Shown in pieces: positions 19,142 through 28,754 of a stretch of 64,000 bases of DNA (position 1 is its first letter; each line of letters starts with the position of its first letter). This stretch comes from Ceratopteris richardii. Taxonomy: Eukaryota; Streptophyta; Polypodiopsida; Polypodiales; Pteridaceae. The position numbers and the translations under genes are program-made. The stretch covers positions 79,253,778-79,317,777 of the forward strand of contig CM035416.1 of the NCBI GenBank assembly GCA_020310875.1. Reading direction: 5' to 3'. A model generated the notes under the pieces. It saw nothing but the letters and a program-made list of their open reading frames with translations, ran no database searches and had not been told where the DNA came from.

Positions 19142-20425
19142 CTATAGCTTCTGCCTGAGCTTCAGCACATATCTATTTTCTTCCTCCTTACGCTTCTTTG
19201 CCAACGTGAGTCGTCTAAGCATATCCTCAGTGAGAGGTTCTTGATATAACTTGAATCTACAGCCACTAATGTAATTAGGCATTATGTCTCCTTCTAAGGT
19301 GGCTAATTGTACTGCTCCACTTGTCGAGAGTCTATTAATGATCATAGGTCCATAACCTTGCTTTTCTAATTTCCGTGCATGTTTTTTCAACGTGTATACT
19401 AGGACTAAATCTCCTTCTTTTAAGCCTTTATCTTTCACATGTGCATCAAAATATGCTTTCTGTCGCTTCTTTGCTGCATATATTCCTGCTGTTGCTTTCA
19501 GTCTGGTTTCTCCTAATCGTTCCAAGTCCATTATTCTTGCTGATAATTCATGGCCGGTCCACTGATGTTCTTGTGCAACCTTAAGGGTCAGTATCAAGAA
19601 GTCCAAAGGAAGCACAACATTTTGACCAAAAACCATCTGAAAGGGAGTTGCATTGAGTACGGTCTTGTAGGCCACTCGATATGCCCAAACAGCGTGGTGT
19701 AACTGTTTGTCCCAATCTGAACGTTTGTTGTTCACGAGTTTCGTCAGTACGTTACAAAGGATCTTGTTAGTGCTTTCAGCCTGACCATTGGCCTGAGGAT
19801 GATATGGTGCGGATTTCTTGTGAGCCACCATAAAATCCTGTAACAAATATTCAATGACTTGGTTTAGAAAGTGAGTTCCTCGATCGCTCACTAACTCTAT
19901 AGGCAATCCATATCTCGTAAAGACATTTTCAAATAAGAATTTTGCAGTCGTGTGTGCATCATTCTTTTTTGTGGATTTTGCCTCTACCCATTTGGTAAGA
20001 TAATCTATCGCAACAATAATGTATTCAGCATGTGTTCCTTTTGCAGGGGGGTTAATGGGTCCTACAAAGTCTATACCCCGCTTAGAGAATGCACGTCCTC
20101 CCATCATGGGTTTCAATGGCATTTCATCTATGCGAGTAGGAAATTGAGTTCTTTGGCACACATCACATCTCTTAACATATGTATGCGCATCCATGTGAAG
20201 AGTGGGCCACCATAATCCTGCAAAGAGGATGGCTTTGATTATTCTATCGGGTCCAGAATGACCTCCTGCAACACCTTGGTGTGCAGTCTCTAGTACGCTC
20301 AAGTAATCGCTCTGATGAACACACTGTCTTAGGTATCCGTCTCGTCCCCATTTGTATAGATTATTGCCAATAAGTGAATAGTCTTGAGCTTCCTGCTCTA
20401 GACTTCGTTGTTGTGCTAAGGTCAT
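19142..20425 (-). CDS. Ty3/gypsy integrase with second HHCC module (G1)
   Basis: This 427-aa open segment contains a zinc-binding module H49, H56, C87, C90 and then the catalytic core D119 (GIDFVGPINPP), D181 (LVSDRGTHF) and E217 (ANGQAESTNK), spaced as D35E. The remainder includes YAAKKRQKAYFDAHVKDKGL and a beta-rich end (GDLVLVYTLKKHARK, GYGPMIINR) typical of gypsy integrases. It has no chromodomain. It would insert element cDNA in the nucleus. All catalytic residues are present. It is directly preceded by another HHCC module at the end of the RNase H segment; the stop between them is at 20,426-20,428. Confidence 0.93.
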   Translation of the reverse strand: MTLAQQRSLEQEAQDYSLIGNNLYKWGRDGYLRQCVHQSDYLSVLETAHQGVAGGHSGPDRIIKAILFAGLWWPTLHMDAHTYVKRCDVCQRTQFPTRIDEMPLKPMMGGRAFSKRGIDFVGPINPPAKGTHAEYIIVAIDYLTKWVEAKSTKKNDAHTTAKFLFENVFTRYGLPIELVSDRGTHFLNQVIEYLLQDFMVAHKKSAPYHPQANGQAESTNKILCNVLTKLVNNKRSDWDKQLHHAVWAYRVAYKTVLNATPFQMVFGQNVVLPLDFLILTLKVAQEHQWTGHELSARIMDLERLGETRLKATAGIYAAKKRQKAYFDAHVKDKGLKEGDLVLVYTLKKHARKLEKQGYGPMIINRLSTSGAVQLATLEGDIMPNYISGCRFKLYQEPLTEDMLRRLTLAKKRKEEENRYVLKLRQKL

Positions 20426-20428
20426 TCC

Positions 20429-21649
20429 TTAAGGGAATGTGTTCGTCCTCAAGTATGTCACTAAGGGTTCACTCCAGTCTGGTGTGAGAGACACGTGATA
20501 TAATGTAGCATGTTCTACTAGTGGTCTTTCACAACAAACTGGGCATTCTTTACACAACTTGTAGACATCTGCTTCCATCGAAGGCCAATATACTCCTAGT
20601 CTATGTAGAGTCTGCAATGTACGATGTCTTGAATGATGTTGCTTTAATGCACCTATGTGTGCTAATTGGAACCAATTCACATGTTCTGATTCATCTACAC
20701 AACAAGCAAGAATCTTTTGATTATCTTGTTTATATATACTTCCTGCTATGATTTGATATCTTTGAGACTTGGTAATCTCTCCTTCCTTGATCCTTATCCT
20801 AGGATTCTTGGGTCCATATGTGAGAATAGGGACAATAGGCTTAGCCCATTCTGGTGCTATCTCAAGGTTAAACAAATATGCATCTGGTAATTCATCTGCT
20901 ATCCCTTGAGGAGCTTCTCCTGAGGTTAGCCTTGAAAAGTGGTCAGCTCTGAGATGTGTCTTTCCTTTTCTCACTACTACTTCAAAATCATACTCCATGA
21001 GTAATAGAAACCAACATATCAATCGTCCTATATTACATGGTTTATTGACTAAGTACAATAATGCTTGATGATCTGTAAAGAACTTGAACTTATTTGCCAA
21101 CAAATAATGCCTGAATTTCTTTACTGCATAGATCATTCCTAATCCTTCTCGTTCCGTAGTGGTGTAATTTCTTTCTACTGCGTTTAACTGACTGCTCGCG
21201 TACGCTATGGGGAGATCTATATTACCTTCATTCGTGGGTTGTGTTAACACACATCCTATGGCATAATTGGATGCATCCACATGTACATGAAATGGCTTAC
21301 TCCAATCTAGGGTTGTCAATATAGGTGCTGAGCACAAACGTCGTTTAAGTTCATTAAATGAATTCTCACACTCATCTGTCCATTCAAACTTGGTCAACAG
21401 AGAGTACAGAGGCTTGGCTATGATTGCATACATGTGTATGAATCGTCTATAATAACCACAATGTCCCATAAATGCTTGTACCTCTTTTACGTTATTTGGT
21501 CTAGGTAGATCTGCAATTACCTTCACCTTTTCTTCATCTGTTGAAATTCCATTCTTTGACACAATGTGTCCTAAAATTTTGCCTTGTCTGACCATGAAAA
21601 CGCATTTTTCTGGGTTCAAAAAAAACTTGATATTCTTGACATTTGTCAA
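20429..21649 (-). CDS. RT C-terminus, RNase H and first HHCC module (G1)
   Basis: The 406-aa segment starts in the RT thumb (KILGHIVSKNGISTDEEKVK, AFMGHCGYYRRFI). RNase H follows with HVDASNYAIGCVL, TTTEREGLGM, FTDHQALLYL and RADHFSRL, covering the usual D-E-D-D set. After a linker (LPDAYLFNLEIAPEWAK) comes an HHCC-type module with H331, H338, C369 and C372, then DWSEPLVTYLRTNTFP. That is a complete integrase-type zinc-binding module, yet the true integrase with its own HHCC starts immediately downstream. The duplication is shared with G3 and, for the first module, G4. Confidence 0.92.
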   Translation of the reverse strand: MTNVKNIKFFLNPEKCVFMVRQGKILGHIVSKNGISTDEEKVKVIADLPRPNNVKEVQAFMGHCGYYRRFIHMYAIIAKPLYSLLTKFEWTDECENSFNELKRRLCSAPILTTLDWSKPFHVHVDASNYAIGCVLTQPTNEGNIDLPIAYASSQLNAVERNYTTTEREGLGMIYAVKKFRHYLLANKFKFFTDHQALLYLVNKPCNIGRLICWFLLLMEYDFEVVVRKGKTHLRADHFSRLTSGEAPQGIADELPDAYLFNLEIAPEWAKPIVPILTYGPKNPRIRIKEGEITKSQRYQIIAGSIYKQDNQKILACCVDESEHVNWFQLAHIGALKQHHSRHRTLQTLHRLGVYWPSMEADVYKLCKECPVCCERPLVEHATLYHVSLTPDWSEPLVTYLRTNTFP

Positions 21650-22130
21650 ATACTTGCCTTAATTTTGGGATATGTGTCTGCCTGATATTCGAATGAGCAC
21701 ATAGGTCATCGACATAAACTTCCAAATTCTTGTGTAAGAATTCCTTAAAGACGTGACACATGAGTCGCTGGAAAGTAGCGGGTGCATTTCTTAAGCGAAA
21801 TGGCATCACACAGAATGCAAATATGCCCCATTCTGTGGAAAAATCCGTCTTGTGTTGATCTTCTGGAGCAATGGCTACTTGATTATAGCCTGAGAAACCA
21901 TCAAGAAAGCTGTAAACTTCCTTGCCCATAACCCTTTCCAATAGGTGTTCCATGATAGGAAGAGGATAACTGTCTCTACTCGTGGAGGCATTAACTTTTT
22001 TAAGGTTAATACACACATGCAATTTTCCATGGGCACAACCACAATGGGGGATACCCATTCGGTATGCTCAATTTCATATATGAATCCTGCTTCTCTCAAG
22101 CGATCTATCTCCTCTTTAATCTTCGCAGCG
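21534..22130 (-). CDS. RT N-terminal part (G1), frameshifted
   Basis: Two overlapping frames cover the RT fingers and palm: REAGFIYEIEHTEWVSPIVV near the start, then YSFLDGFSGYNQVAIAPEDQ, and the catalytic YVDD encoded at 21706-21717. A frameshift after YVDD near 21,630 joins it to the thumb/RNase H segment, and another lies near 22,030. Residues needed for catalysis are still visible, but a continuous RT cannot be read. Confidence 0.88.
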
Positions 22131-22314
22131 TAGTTATCATTGTACGTGTATGGTTTCTATTTCATAGGTTTTGCATCTGGAGTCATAGGGATTCTATGAG
22201 AACATATATCCGGGTCTACTCCTTTCAGGTCTTTGTAACTCCAAGCGAACACACCTCATTCATAAGTTCTTTGTGTCTCGGAGGGTAAGTTTCTACTTCA
22301 TAGAAATATTCTTC

Positions 22315-22875
22315 CTATGAAAAAGGAGGATCCATAATAATTGACTCTAGATCGAAGTCACTCGCATCCTCAAATGCATCAGTGCTAGTTTCACATTCTT
22401 CTATAATTGAATCACACATGGTTGGCTCTATTGTGAAGACTGAAATGTCATAGCCATCCTCGTCACAGTGGGGTGTCCATTGTTCTTCATTGATGGCTAG
22501 ATCCATGGTTGCTAGGATTTCTGCCCAACCATGGGGTTCAAACTCCTCATCTGGAAATACTACAAGTGCATAAGCTGGGTCTTGAAGAGTTCGTGGATGT
22601 TGCTCTGCACCTAAGGTTCTGCCTCCTAACCGTTCTTCCTCTTGTTTTGCTACCTTACACATCCATAGATGAGTATCCTCGTGCAACCATGAGGGGTCTG
22701 ATTCCAATGAGTGTATCGATTCCGTTTCTACCTGTGTCTTATGGATGGTGTTCCATTGTATTGGGGGTACATCTCGATGTGAATAGTCTATAAGATTGAC
22801 TTTAGTAGTCACTCCTAAATGTTGCAAGTACAAAGAATTAGTTCCCCAATCTTGTACAATTTGTAACTGACGCAT
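22315..22875 (-). CDS. G1 linker between protease 1 and RT
   Basis: The 187-aa open piece begins just after the protease ILG strand (MRQLQIVQDWGTNSLYLQHL) and runs through WLHEDTHLWMCKVAKQEEE and PAYALVVFPDEEFEPHGWAE to an acidic end. The same peptide occurs in G2 and G3, so it is a constant part of the lineage. Its function is unknown. The segment 22,131-22,314 between it and RT is broken sequence of the same polyprotein. Confidence 0.75.
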   Translation of the reverse strand: MRQLQIVQDWGTNSLYLQHLGVTTKVNLIDYSHRDVPPIQWNTIHKTQVETESIHSLESDPSWLHEDTHLWMCKVAKQEEERLGGRTLGAEQHPRTLQDPAYALVVFPDEEFEPHGWAEILATMDLAINEEQWTPHCDEDGYDISVFTIEPTMCDSIIEECETSTDAFEDASDFDLESIIMDPPFS

Positions 22876-22897
22876 GAATGGTCATCCTAATATCATC

Positions 22898-23557
22898 TCA
22901 TAAGCATGATTTTTTTGCAAAATCACAAATGGCGAAAGTATGTTCAAACTCCACACCACAAGTGGTGAGAGATATGCCTTCTAGTAAGCCTAATGGTTTC
23001 TCTATATGTCCGTCAGCCATTTGTAGCTTCATCTTGGTGGGTCTCAATGATGGCTTACCCCAACATTTCCATAAAGCGGTGGTAGCAATGGCTACTCCGG
23101 CTCCTGAATCTAAGATGGCTTTCATGGTGTAGCCCTGATGGGTTATTGGAAGATACGTGTCACCTTCCTCTCCTTCGCTTACATCTCCAATCTTTTCTAC
23201 AGGTATCTCTGGTACCTTTTTATGTGATCCTATCTGAGAGGGAGTAGTAGCAAGCTCTGGGAATTGATTTGCTACATGTTTCCACAATTTTGGTTTAATC
23301 TTCAACAATTCCTCTAGAGTGAGATTACACTGTACTTTGGTATTCTTGATCACTTCCGTGTTTCTTGGGATCACTGATTCTTCATTCCTCACTATTATCG
23401 TGGGTGCTCTCATACTAATAGACTTTGCTTCCCAAGGTCCTGTGAACTGAGGTAATTCTTGCAAAGAATTAGAATCAAAACCCGTGTGTTCACTCAGTTG
23501 TTCTTCCTCTACATCGTCGTAAATAGAGGGAATGTCTTGGGGAAATTGCTCTTGCAA
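22898..23557 (-). CDS. Canonical gypsy protease (protease 1) of G1
   Basis: The 219-aa segment ends with the retropepsin domain: YLPITHQGYTMKAILDSGAG with the catalytic D150, then KMKLQMADGHIEKPLGLLEG and VEFEHTFAICDF. The ILG-type strand (read as ILG, stop, PFMRQ) lies just past the stop in another frame near 22,880. The first 110 residues are a linker with GPWEAKSISMRAPTIIVRNE and LTLEELLKIKPKLWKHVANQ, also conserved in G2 and G3. It would process Gag-Pol. The position upstream of RT is the normal one for Ty3/gypsy. Confidence 0.9.
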   Translation of the reverse strand: MQEQFPQDIPSIYDDVEEEQLSEHTGFDSNSLQELPQFTGPWEAKSISMRAPTIIVRNEESVIPRNTEVIKNTKVQCNLTLEELLKIKPKLWKHVANQFPELATTPSQIGSHKKVPEIPVEKIGDVSEGEEGDTYLPITHQGYTMKAILDSGAGVAIATTALWKCWGKPSLRPTKMKLQMADGHIEKPLGLLEGISLTTCGVEFEHTFAICDFAKKSCL

Positions 23558-23590
23558 GTCATCTATTTCTTGAATAGGAGGATGGGTTCC

Positions 23591-24355
23591 TTATTCTCTT
23601 CTCCACTTCTCTTCTTGGATTTCTCTTAGAAATTCATGCGAATACCTATGTATGGAAGACAGGTTGTCTTCACCTTCCGTATTGGGTACTTGAGACAGGG
23701 ATGGTGCATTCCTTTCCTGTGTCTCTAGGACAATAGGATTCCTATGTTCATTCTTTTTCTCCTTGCTTTCTATCAAGTATTCTAGCCTCTCCATTAATCC
23801 TTGAAAGTGTAATTCCGGTTTTGCCATGTTTTTCCAATTTAGATATCTAGAGGCTTCAAACATTGCTTGTGCTAATTCTACCATCTTCATACAAAGTTTA
23901 GTTCTCTCAATTTCTAAGTCTGCTCAAGGGTAGTTCTTGCTCATTTCAACTATTTGAGGTCCTTCTTTTAATCTAGCCTGATATGCGCAAAACATCATGT
24001 CTAGGTTTTCTGGTATGGGTTCCGCTAGAACTGATCTTGATTTTTGAGCTGGGTTCTCTTGATTCAATTCTTGTGAAGTCAATTCTAGAATTTTGGCTCT
24101 AGATTCCTTGAGACTCCCTTCCAACTCTGTTATCTTCTTACTCCACTTTCTCTTAATCCTTTCTCTGGAATCTTTCCAAGATTTCGTTTTTTTACTCCTA
24201 GATTCTGCAACTTCACTAGTTCCGGTTGTTTTCTCCTGATCGTGTTGCTGATTCTGTAAGAGCACCTGGGCTCTAGTTATAGCTTGGATAGGCACGTATG
24301 TAGGGTTGGATCCATCTGTGTTGTTTACAATACCTATCACGTTGATTGGTGTCAC
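23591..24355 (-). CDS. G1 coiled-coil linker between Gag and protease 1
   Basis: Two open pieces (23924-24355, 143 aa; 23591-23890, 99 aa) are separated by a stop near 23,922. The first contains a Lys/Glu-rich helix (RIKRKWSKKITELEGSLKES) and PENLDMMFCAYQARLKEGPQ; the second has MVELAQAMFEASRYLNWKNM. G3 has close counterparts (PEGLDMMFKAYQARLQEGPT). This supports a lineage-specific spacer domain, not junk. Confidence 0.75.
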
Positions 24356-24393
24356 ATTTGAAGCGTTAACTGGGTCCTTAGGACAATCTTTGA

Positions 24394-25923
24394 TTATGTG
24401 CTCTTACCACAATCGACACAAAATCCTTGTATGTTATAGTATTGTGATTGTCCTGATATCGGAGGATGTGGGCAATCCTTTATGAAGTGATCTCCTTGGC
24501 ACCTAAAGCATGGTCCTCTAGGGCCCTGTGGTCTTTGTTGTCTCAATTGGGGCCGCGGATTTGGGTTTGTGTACATCACGTTAGCATAATCGGGCTCCCA
24601 ACTAGGTTCCAATGGTGGACTATCATACTGATATGTCTCCACATGTTCTGGTGACTCCGTGTAATAAGCGGGTGGACTATCTACATGTGTAGAGTCAAAA
24701 CTGTTTGAGTTCAGGTCACTTTTGGTGATCAGGGGTGATGAAGGCACTAAATCCCTACTTAGGTTCTCTTTTGCAACAGCATATTTGACTGAGATGACAT
24801 TCGCTGGTGGGGGAGGCTGCTGAGCTAAAACAGGTTGAGGTCTCTGTTGAGCCTGATAAGGGTAGTTCTGAGGAGGTCTATAGTAATGAGGCTGAGTATT
24901 GTATTGACCTTGATACCTACCCGGCTGCGGGTATGCTTGCGGGTAGTTCTGTCTCAGTGCTTGTTTGTTATATGGGCAGTCTTGAGCTGTATGATTCATG
25001 TATTTTCTCTCAATTGTATAGTACTGGCCACTAGGGTTGGCTTGCGGTTGTGTTGCATTGGGACACACATTTGCCATATGATCAACACCACAGGTGTAAC
25101 AACGCTTGTTTGTTGTTACCCTAGGCATCTGTTTACTAGAAACTCCTAGTTTTTGGGCCACTTTTTCCGCTAGATCTTCTATTGAGCTAGACAATTTTGT
25201 GGATGCTAGAGAGGAACAATCTGAATCCTTATAGACCTTTGAGAGTTCCAACTCGTCTCCTAAGTTATCCTCAATGTCTATGCAAATTCCTACACATTGC
25301 TCTAGCGTTCTTGGTTCTTTCAAGTACACATAGGAGTGTAGTTTAGAGCTCAACAGGCCATCTAGGAACAATGACACTTGCTTGGCTGGTGAGAGTAATT
25401 CTTGCATCGGACATCTTTCAACATATTGTCCAAACCTACGTCCTGCCAGTCTAACTATTTCCTGAGGGGTCTGTTTGAAACTATGAATCAACGAAGACGT
25501 GTCATGTCTGATCCCGCTTTTAGAGAATTTAGTGATGAATGACTCTAAAAAGTGATGGATGTCTCTAAATTGCCTCTGTTGCAATGGTTGGAACCAAGTT
25601 AAAGCTGTATTCTTTAACGTTAATCCAAATGCGTTGTATTGCGTGAACATATCTTCTACTTGCTGTGCTCTTAGCATTTGCTTAAATTCTGCAACATGGT
25701 CATAGGGATCTCCTGTCCCATCAAAGTAGTTTTTCATGGATTTTACTAACTGAGTGGGTCTCAATATTCTTGGGTGATCACGTGGTCTAGGTAGAGGAAA
25801 ATCATCTCTACCACTTGGTATTCTTTGTCTTTCCACTCTGTTCGTGTTTATGGTGGTTCTATCTCTCCCTATGGGATGATTGAAGCTTACTTCCGGTCTT
25901 TCTTTGTTCTTTTCTCTTTGCAT
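24394..25923 (-). CDS. Gag polyprotein of G1
   Basis: The 509-aa segment holds a capsid-like region at about 60-225 (MKNYFDGTGDPYDHVAEFKQ, ALTWFQPLQQRQFRDIHHFL, EIVRLAGRRFGQYVERCP). Two zinc knuckles of type CX2CX3HX4C follow at 275-287 (CYTCGVDHMANVC) and 472-484 (CFRCQGDHFIKDC), separated by a Pro/Gln/Tyr-rich linker. Most plant gypsy Gags have one knuckle close to the capsid; here the second is nearly 200 residues further on. It would pack genomic RNA in the particle. An upstream frame (pre-gag) precedes it, so this Met need not be the true start. Confidence 0.9.
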   Translation of the reverse strand: MQREKNKERPEVSFNHPIGRDRTTINTNRVERQRIPSGRDDFPLPRPRDHPRILRPTQLVKSMKNYFDGTGDPYDHVAEFKQMLRAQQVEDMFTQYNAFGLTLKNTALTWFQPLQQRQFRDIHHFLESFITKFSKSGIRHDTSSLIHSFKQTPQEIVRLAGRRFGQYVERCPMQELLSPAKQVSLFLDGLLSSKLHSYVYLKEPRTLEQCVGICIDIEDNLGDELELSKVYKDSDCSSLASTKLSSSIEDLAEKVAQKLGVSSKQMPRVTTNKRCYTCGVDHMANVCPNATQPQANPSGQYYTIERKYMNHTAQDCPYNKQALRQNYPQAYPQPGRYQGQYNTQPHYYRPPQNYPYQAQQRPQPVLAQQPPPPANVISVKYAVAKENLSRDLVPSSPLITKSDLNSNSFDSTHVDSPPAYYTESPEHVETYQYDSPPLEPSWEPDYANVMYTNPNPRPQLRQQRPQGPRGPCFRCQGDHFIKDCPHPPISGQSQYYNIQGFCVDCGKST

Positions 25924-26778
25924 GCCATGGGCTGAGGATGTTTCTGCCCCTTATTGGCTCTCGTTTACGTTTGCTCGAGATGGAGGGAATACTAAATCAC
26001 CTCTCCATGTATATGTGTTTCTAGCGTGGTCAGGTACTACGAATACTCTTTCTGAAGTTTCATCCAGGTATACAACCTTTCCAGGTGTATTTGGGTCCTT
26101 AAATTCGTAGATTATGATGGAGCCTACCTCACTAGGTTGTTTCGTTCTGTACCTCCAAAATGCTTCATCAGTTTCCTTATTAACAAATAGCTCTATGCTC
26201 CTGTTGTCCTAAGGGATCCATTTTGGGATTAGTACTCTAGTTAGCACTGATTTCCCTCTAGGTGTCCTAGGTTCTTCTAATGGTTCTTTTCCTTGGGCTT
26301 TCGCTTCTGTTTCCAACTGAATTACGCCAAACTCATTGGTATTGTTTGGCTGAGTACTTAAGATATACATTGTTCCTTCCTTGTCTATGTACGCGTCTCT
26401 CTCAAATTTCACCACTGGACATTCCAATCCAATGGGTTGATCAGGATTGTGCATTTGCACCACTTGTCTTCGCAAACCATCCTCATAGATGCGAGCACCT
26501 AATCGGTTGGTTCGGAGAAACTCTAATTGAGTCCTATAGGGTCCTTCTGGTTTTTCTAAATATGCTACATTTGACCCTCCTTCTGGTCTTTCCGTGCCAA
26601 ATGCCATTTCCGATTCACTCGTATCGGAGCTCAACTCGTAGGGATAACTATTATTCAATTGTTCAGCCCACGAACGTGCAGTAATTCTTACGCTTGCTTC
26701 TGATGATCTAAGGCTTCGTTGGTCTGACTTACCTATGTGTTTGCACGATCTAAGGTTCATGAATTTACTTCGCAGCAC
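25924..26778 (-). CDS. Pre-gag domain of G1, unrecognised
   Basis: An open piece of 189 aa (26209-26778) and, after one stop, the frame leading to Gag carry a domain I cannot name. It includes GPYRTQLEFLRTNRLGARIY, DAYIDKEGTMYILSTQ, RGKSVLTRVLIPKWIP, and past the stop IYEFKDPNTPGKVVYLDE and NTYTWRGDLVFPP. G3 has the same series in the same order (60,469-59,966), with about 50-60% of residues shared by eye. It lies where Ogre-type elements have an extra ORF1, but I see no evidence that it is homologous to that. Confidence 0.7.
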
Positions 26779-27665
26779 ACTGACTTACCTATGTGTTTGC
26801 CCGATCTAAGGTTCATGAATTTACTTCACAGCACACTTAGTACACGCTCAAATCGACAATGATTCTTTCTTATTGATTTGCTTGGTTCTTTTTTAAATTC
26901 CTTTAAATTCTTGTCTCAATGTATGCATCAGGAGTCGACTTTCTGTGGTACTTTTGAGTTCCCGTTCCGTAAGACTTAGGTTCTTTTTCTTTATGTTTTC
27001 GTATCACACACCTTTATCTTTAGTCTTAGACTTGATAAATTAAATCTCTTACACTTAATGCGTTCCTATCGTCTTTAATCCTCAAAGCTAACGTTTAGCC
27101 TAAGCTAGTAATTGACTGAGGGGGTTGAGTAATCTTCCAACCTCGAGTCAGCTGCTTTGGTTGCTCTGATGCCCAAGAAGCCACTCTTCCCAAGCCCTGC
27201 GTTCTTCACTGCCTTGCTTTGTTTGCCCTTGATTGCCCTTGCTAGACCTGTAAAATCCCACTATTAGACCAATTCTCAAATGGATGATCAAGCACTTGAG
27301 TATATACACCCTTAAAGGTCCTTTCCCTTTTGCCCAAAATTTCAATGCTACCCCCTGGGTTTTCTAGTTCCAACAAGGTTAACCTCAAATTAGCTTATCT
27401 AAAAATCAACGTATTCTTTTTGGAAAAAATAGTTGAGATCACGTAGTACTCGTAAAGAGCTTTCTAATGAGCTATAAAGCTCAAAAAACGGACTTCGGAT
27501 GAAAAAGATATGAGCATTCAGGTCCTCAGGGGTGAAAACTGACAAACAGGTTTTTCTTCACTTATGAGCTAAGGGGTCTCCTATGAGTCTAACCACCCAA
27601 AAATTTTCAAAAATAGCCCCAAAATTGGTCAAAAAATCAAACCCTAAAAATTGCATTTGGGGTGG
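26779..27665 (-). promoter_or_regulatory. G1 leader with conserved GAGCT hairpin
   Basis: No protein is seen. The stretch 27,370-27,550 aligns with 60,860-61,000 of G3. It contains GAGCTATAAAGCTC (27469-27482), which folds as a 5-bp GAGCT/AGCTC stem with an ATAA loop; G3 has the same stem with an ATAG loop at 60918-60931. Two short direct repeats (TTACCTATGTGTTTGC) occur at about 26,730 and 26,785. Confidence 0.6.
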
Positions 27666-28372
27666 ACAATCGCGATGGTCTGAGATAATCACGATGGTCT
27701 AGGACCGTCGCGATGGTCCAGGTGAACCGTCGCGATGGCGTGGCACAATCGCGATGGTCTGAAGGAGCGAACAGTCACGATGGTCTAAAAGTGAATGATT
27801 GCGATGGCGTGAATGTGAACTGTCGTGATGGTCCAAAAATGAATCGTCACGATGGCATCAGTCAACGGTCAATGCGAACTGTCACAATGGTCCGAGTGAA
27901 CCGTCGCAATGGCGTGAGCCAATCGCGATGGTGTGAGACCGTCGCGATGGTCCGGCCGAGCCGTCGCGATGGCGTGACTAGCGAGCAATCGCGATGGTTT
28001 AGCTTGCCACATGGCAGCGTCGACGCAATGGCATGAGCCAATCGCGATGGCGTGGGGTCGATGGGATCGTCGCGATGGTCCAAGTGAACCATCGTGATGG
28101 CGTGAGCCAATCGCGATGGTGTGAGACTGTCGTGATGGTCCGGCCGAGCCGTCGTGATGGCGTGAGCCAATCGCGATGGTGTGAGCCAATCGTGATGGTG
28201 TGAGCCAATCGCGATGCTGTGACACAATCGCGATGGTGTTAGCCAATCACGATGGTCCACCAAAATGCAAATTTTGCAAATGCAAGTGTGGATTCGTGTA
28301 TGCGCTTGTGTCGCCTACCTCGTGGTGAACTCGCTTACCAAAAATGTCAAAGTTGGCAGACCATCGCGATGG
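27666..28372 (-). repeat. G1 leader array built on ATCGCGATGG
   Basis: Some 30 copies of a core ATCGCGATGG or its variants (GTCGCGATGG, ATCACGATGG, GTCGTGATGG) are spaced irregularly by 12-25 bp, with linkers such as CGTGAGCCA and TCTGA. The last isolated copy lies at about 28,362. The core contains the palindrome ATCGCGAT. Most variants differ by CpG-to-TpG or CpG-to-CpA change. Open frames across it on both strands are by-products of the repeat. Confidence 0.85.
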
Positions 28373-28495
28373 TCTGACACACACGGCACATCTCTGACAG
28401 AAAGTGAAATTTTACCTTTTTGCAGCCTTCCTGATGCTGGAGCACTGTACCTGCAAGAAAAATCAAAAACACAGTAGCACATGCAAGCACAAAAG

Positions 28496-28512
28496 CTCTC
28501 TCTCTCTCTCTC
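28496..28512. repeat. CT microsatellite in G1 leader
   Basis: A run of about eight CT units lies between the leader array and the primer-binding site. It is too short to have a clear meaning. Confidence 0.9.
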
Positions 28513-28729
28513 ACATGCACAAATGAGGGGAAATGAGGAGAATGGGTGGATATGGTGAATTTTCTAATTTTTTTGGAGTGGAAGATGATGATGCGGTGAT
28601 GAAGATGGAGTGTGGGGGAGGTGAAAAACACTAAAAACTAAGTAAAAACAACAACAAAAACTGAAATTTTTACCTTCCAACGCCACTTCTTGCTATACTC
28701 TTACCATCACACATTTGTCCTAGACTTGA

Positions 28730-28747
28730 TCCCCGGCAACGACGCCA
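28730..28747 (-). promoter_or_regulatory. tRNA-Asp primer-binding site of G1
   Basis: The plus strand reads TCCCCGGCAACGACGCCA, the 3' end of plant tRNA-Asp with one mismatch (ACGACG for ACGGCG). A spacer AATTTGG separates it from the 5' LTR. Use of tRNA-Asp is known in Athila-type and some other plant gypsy elements. Confidence 0.9.
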
Positions 28748-28754
28748 AATTTGG

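Noticed and set aside
27713..28263. Open frames on both strands with repeats such as RDWLTPSRLAHAI
   Set aside because: They are produced by the repeat unit of the G1 leader array, whose lengths happen to avoid stops. There is no start context and no homologous protein in G3, whose array has a different unit.
27666..28372. Possible CRISPR-like array because of short repeats with variable spacers
   Set aside because: Repeats are 8-12 bp and degenerate, spacers are irregular, no cas genes are present, and the context is a plant retroelement leader.
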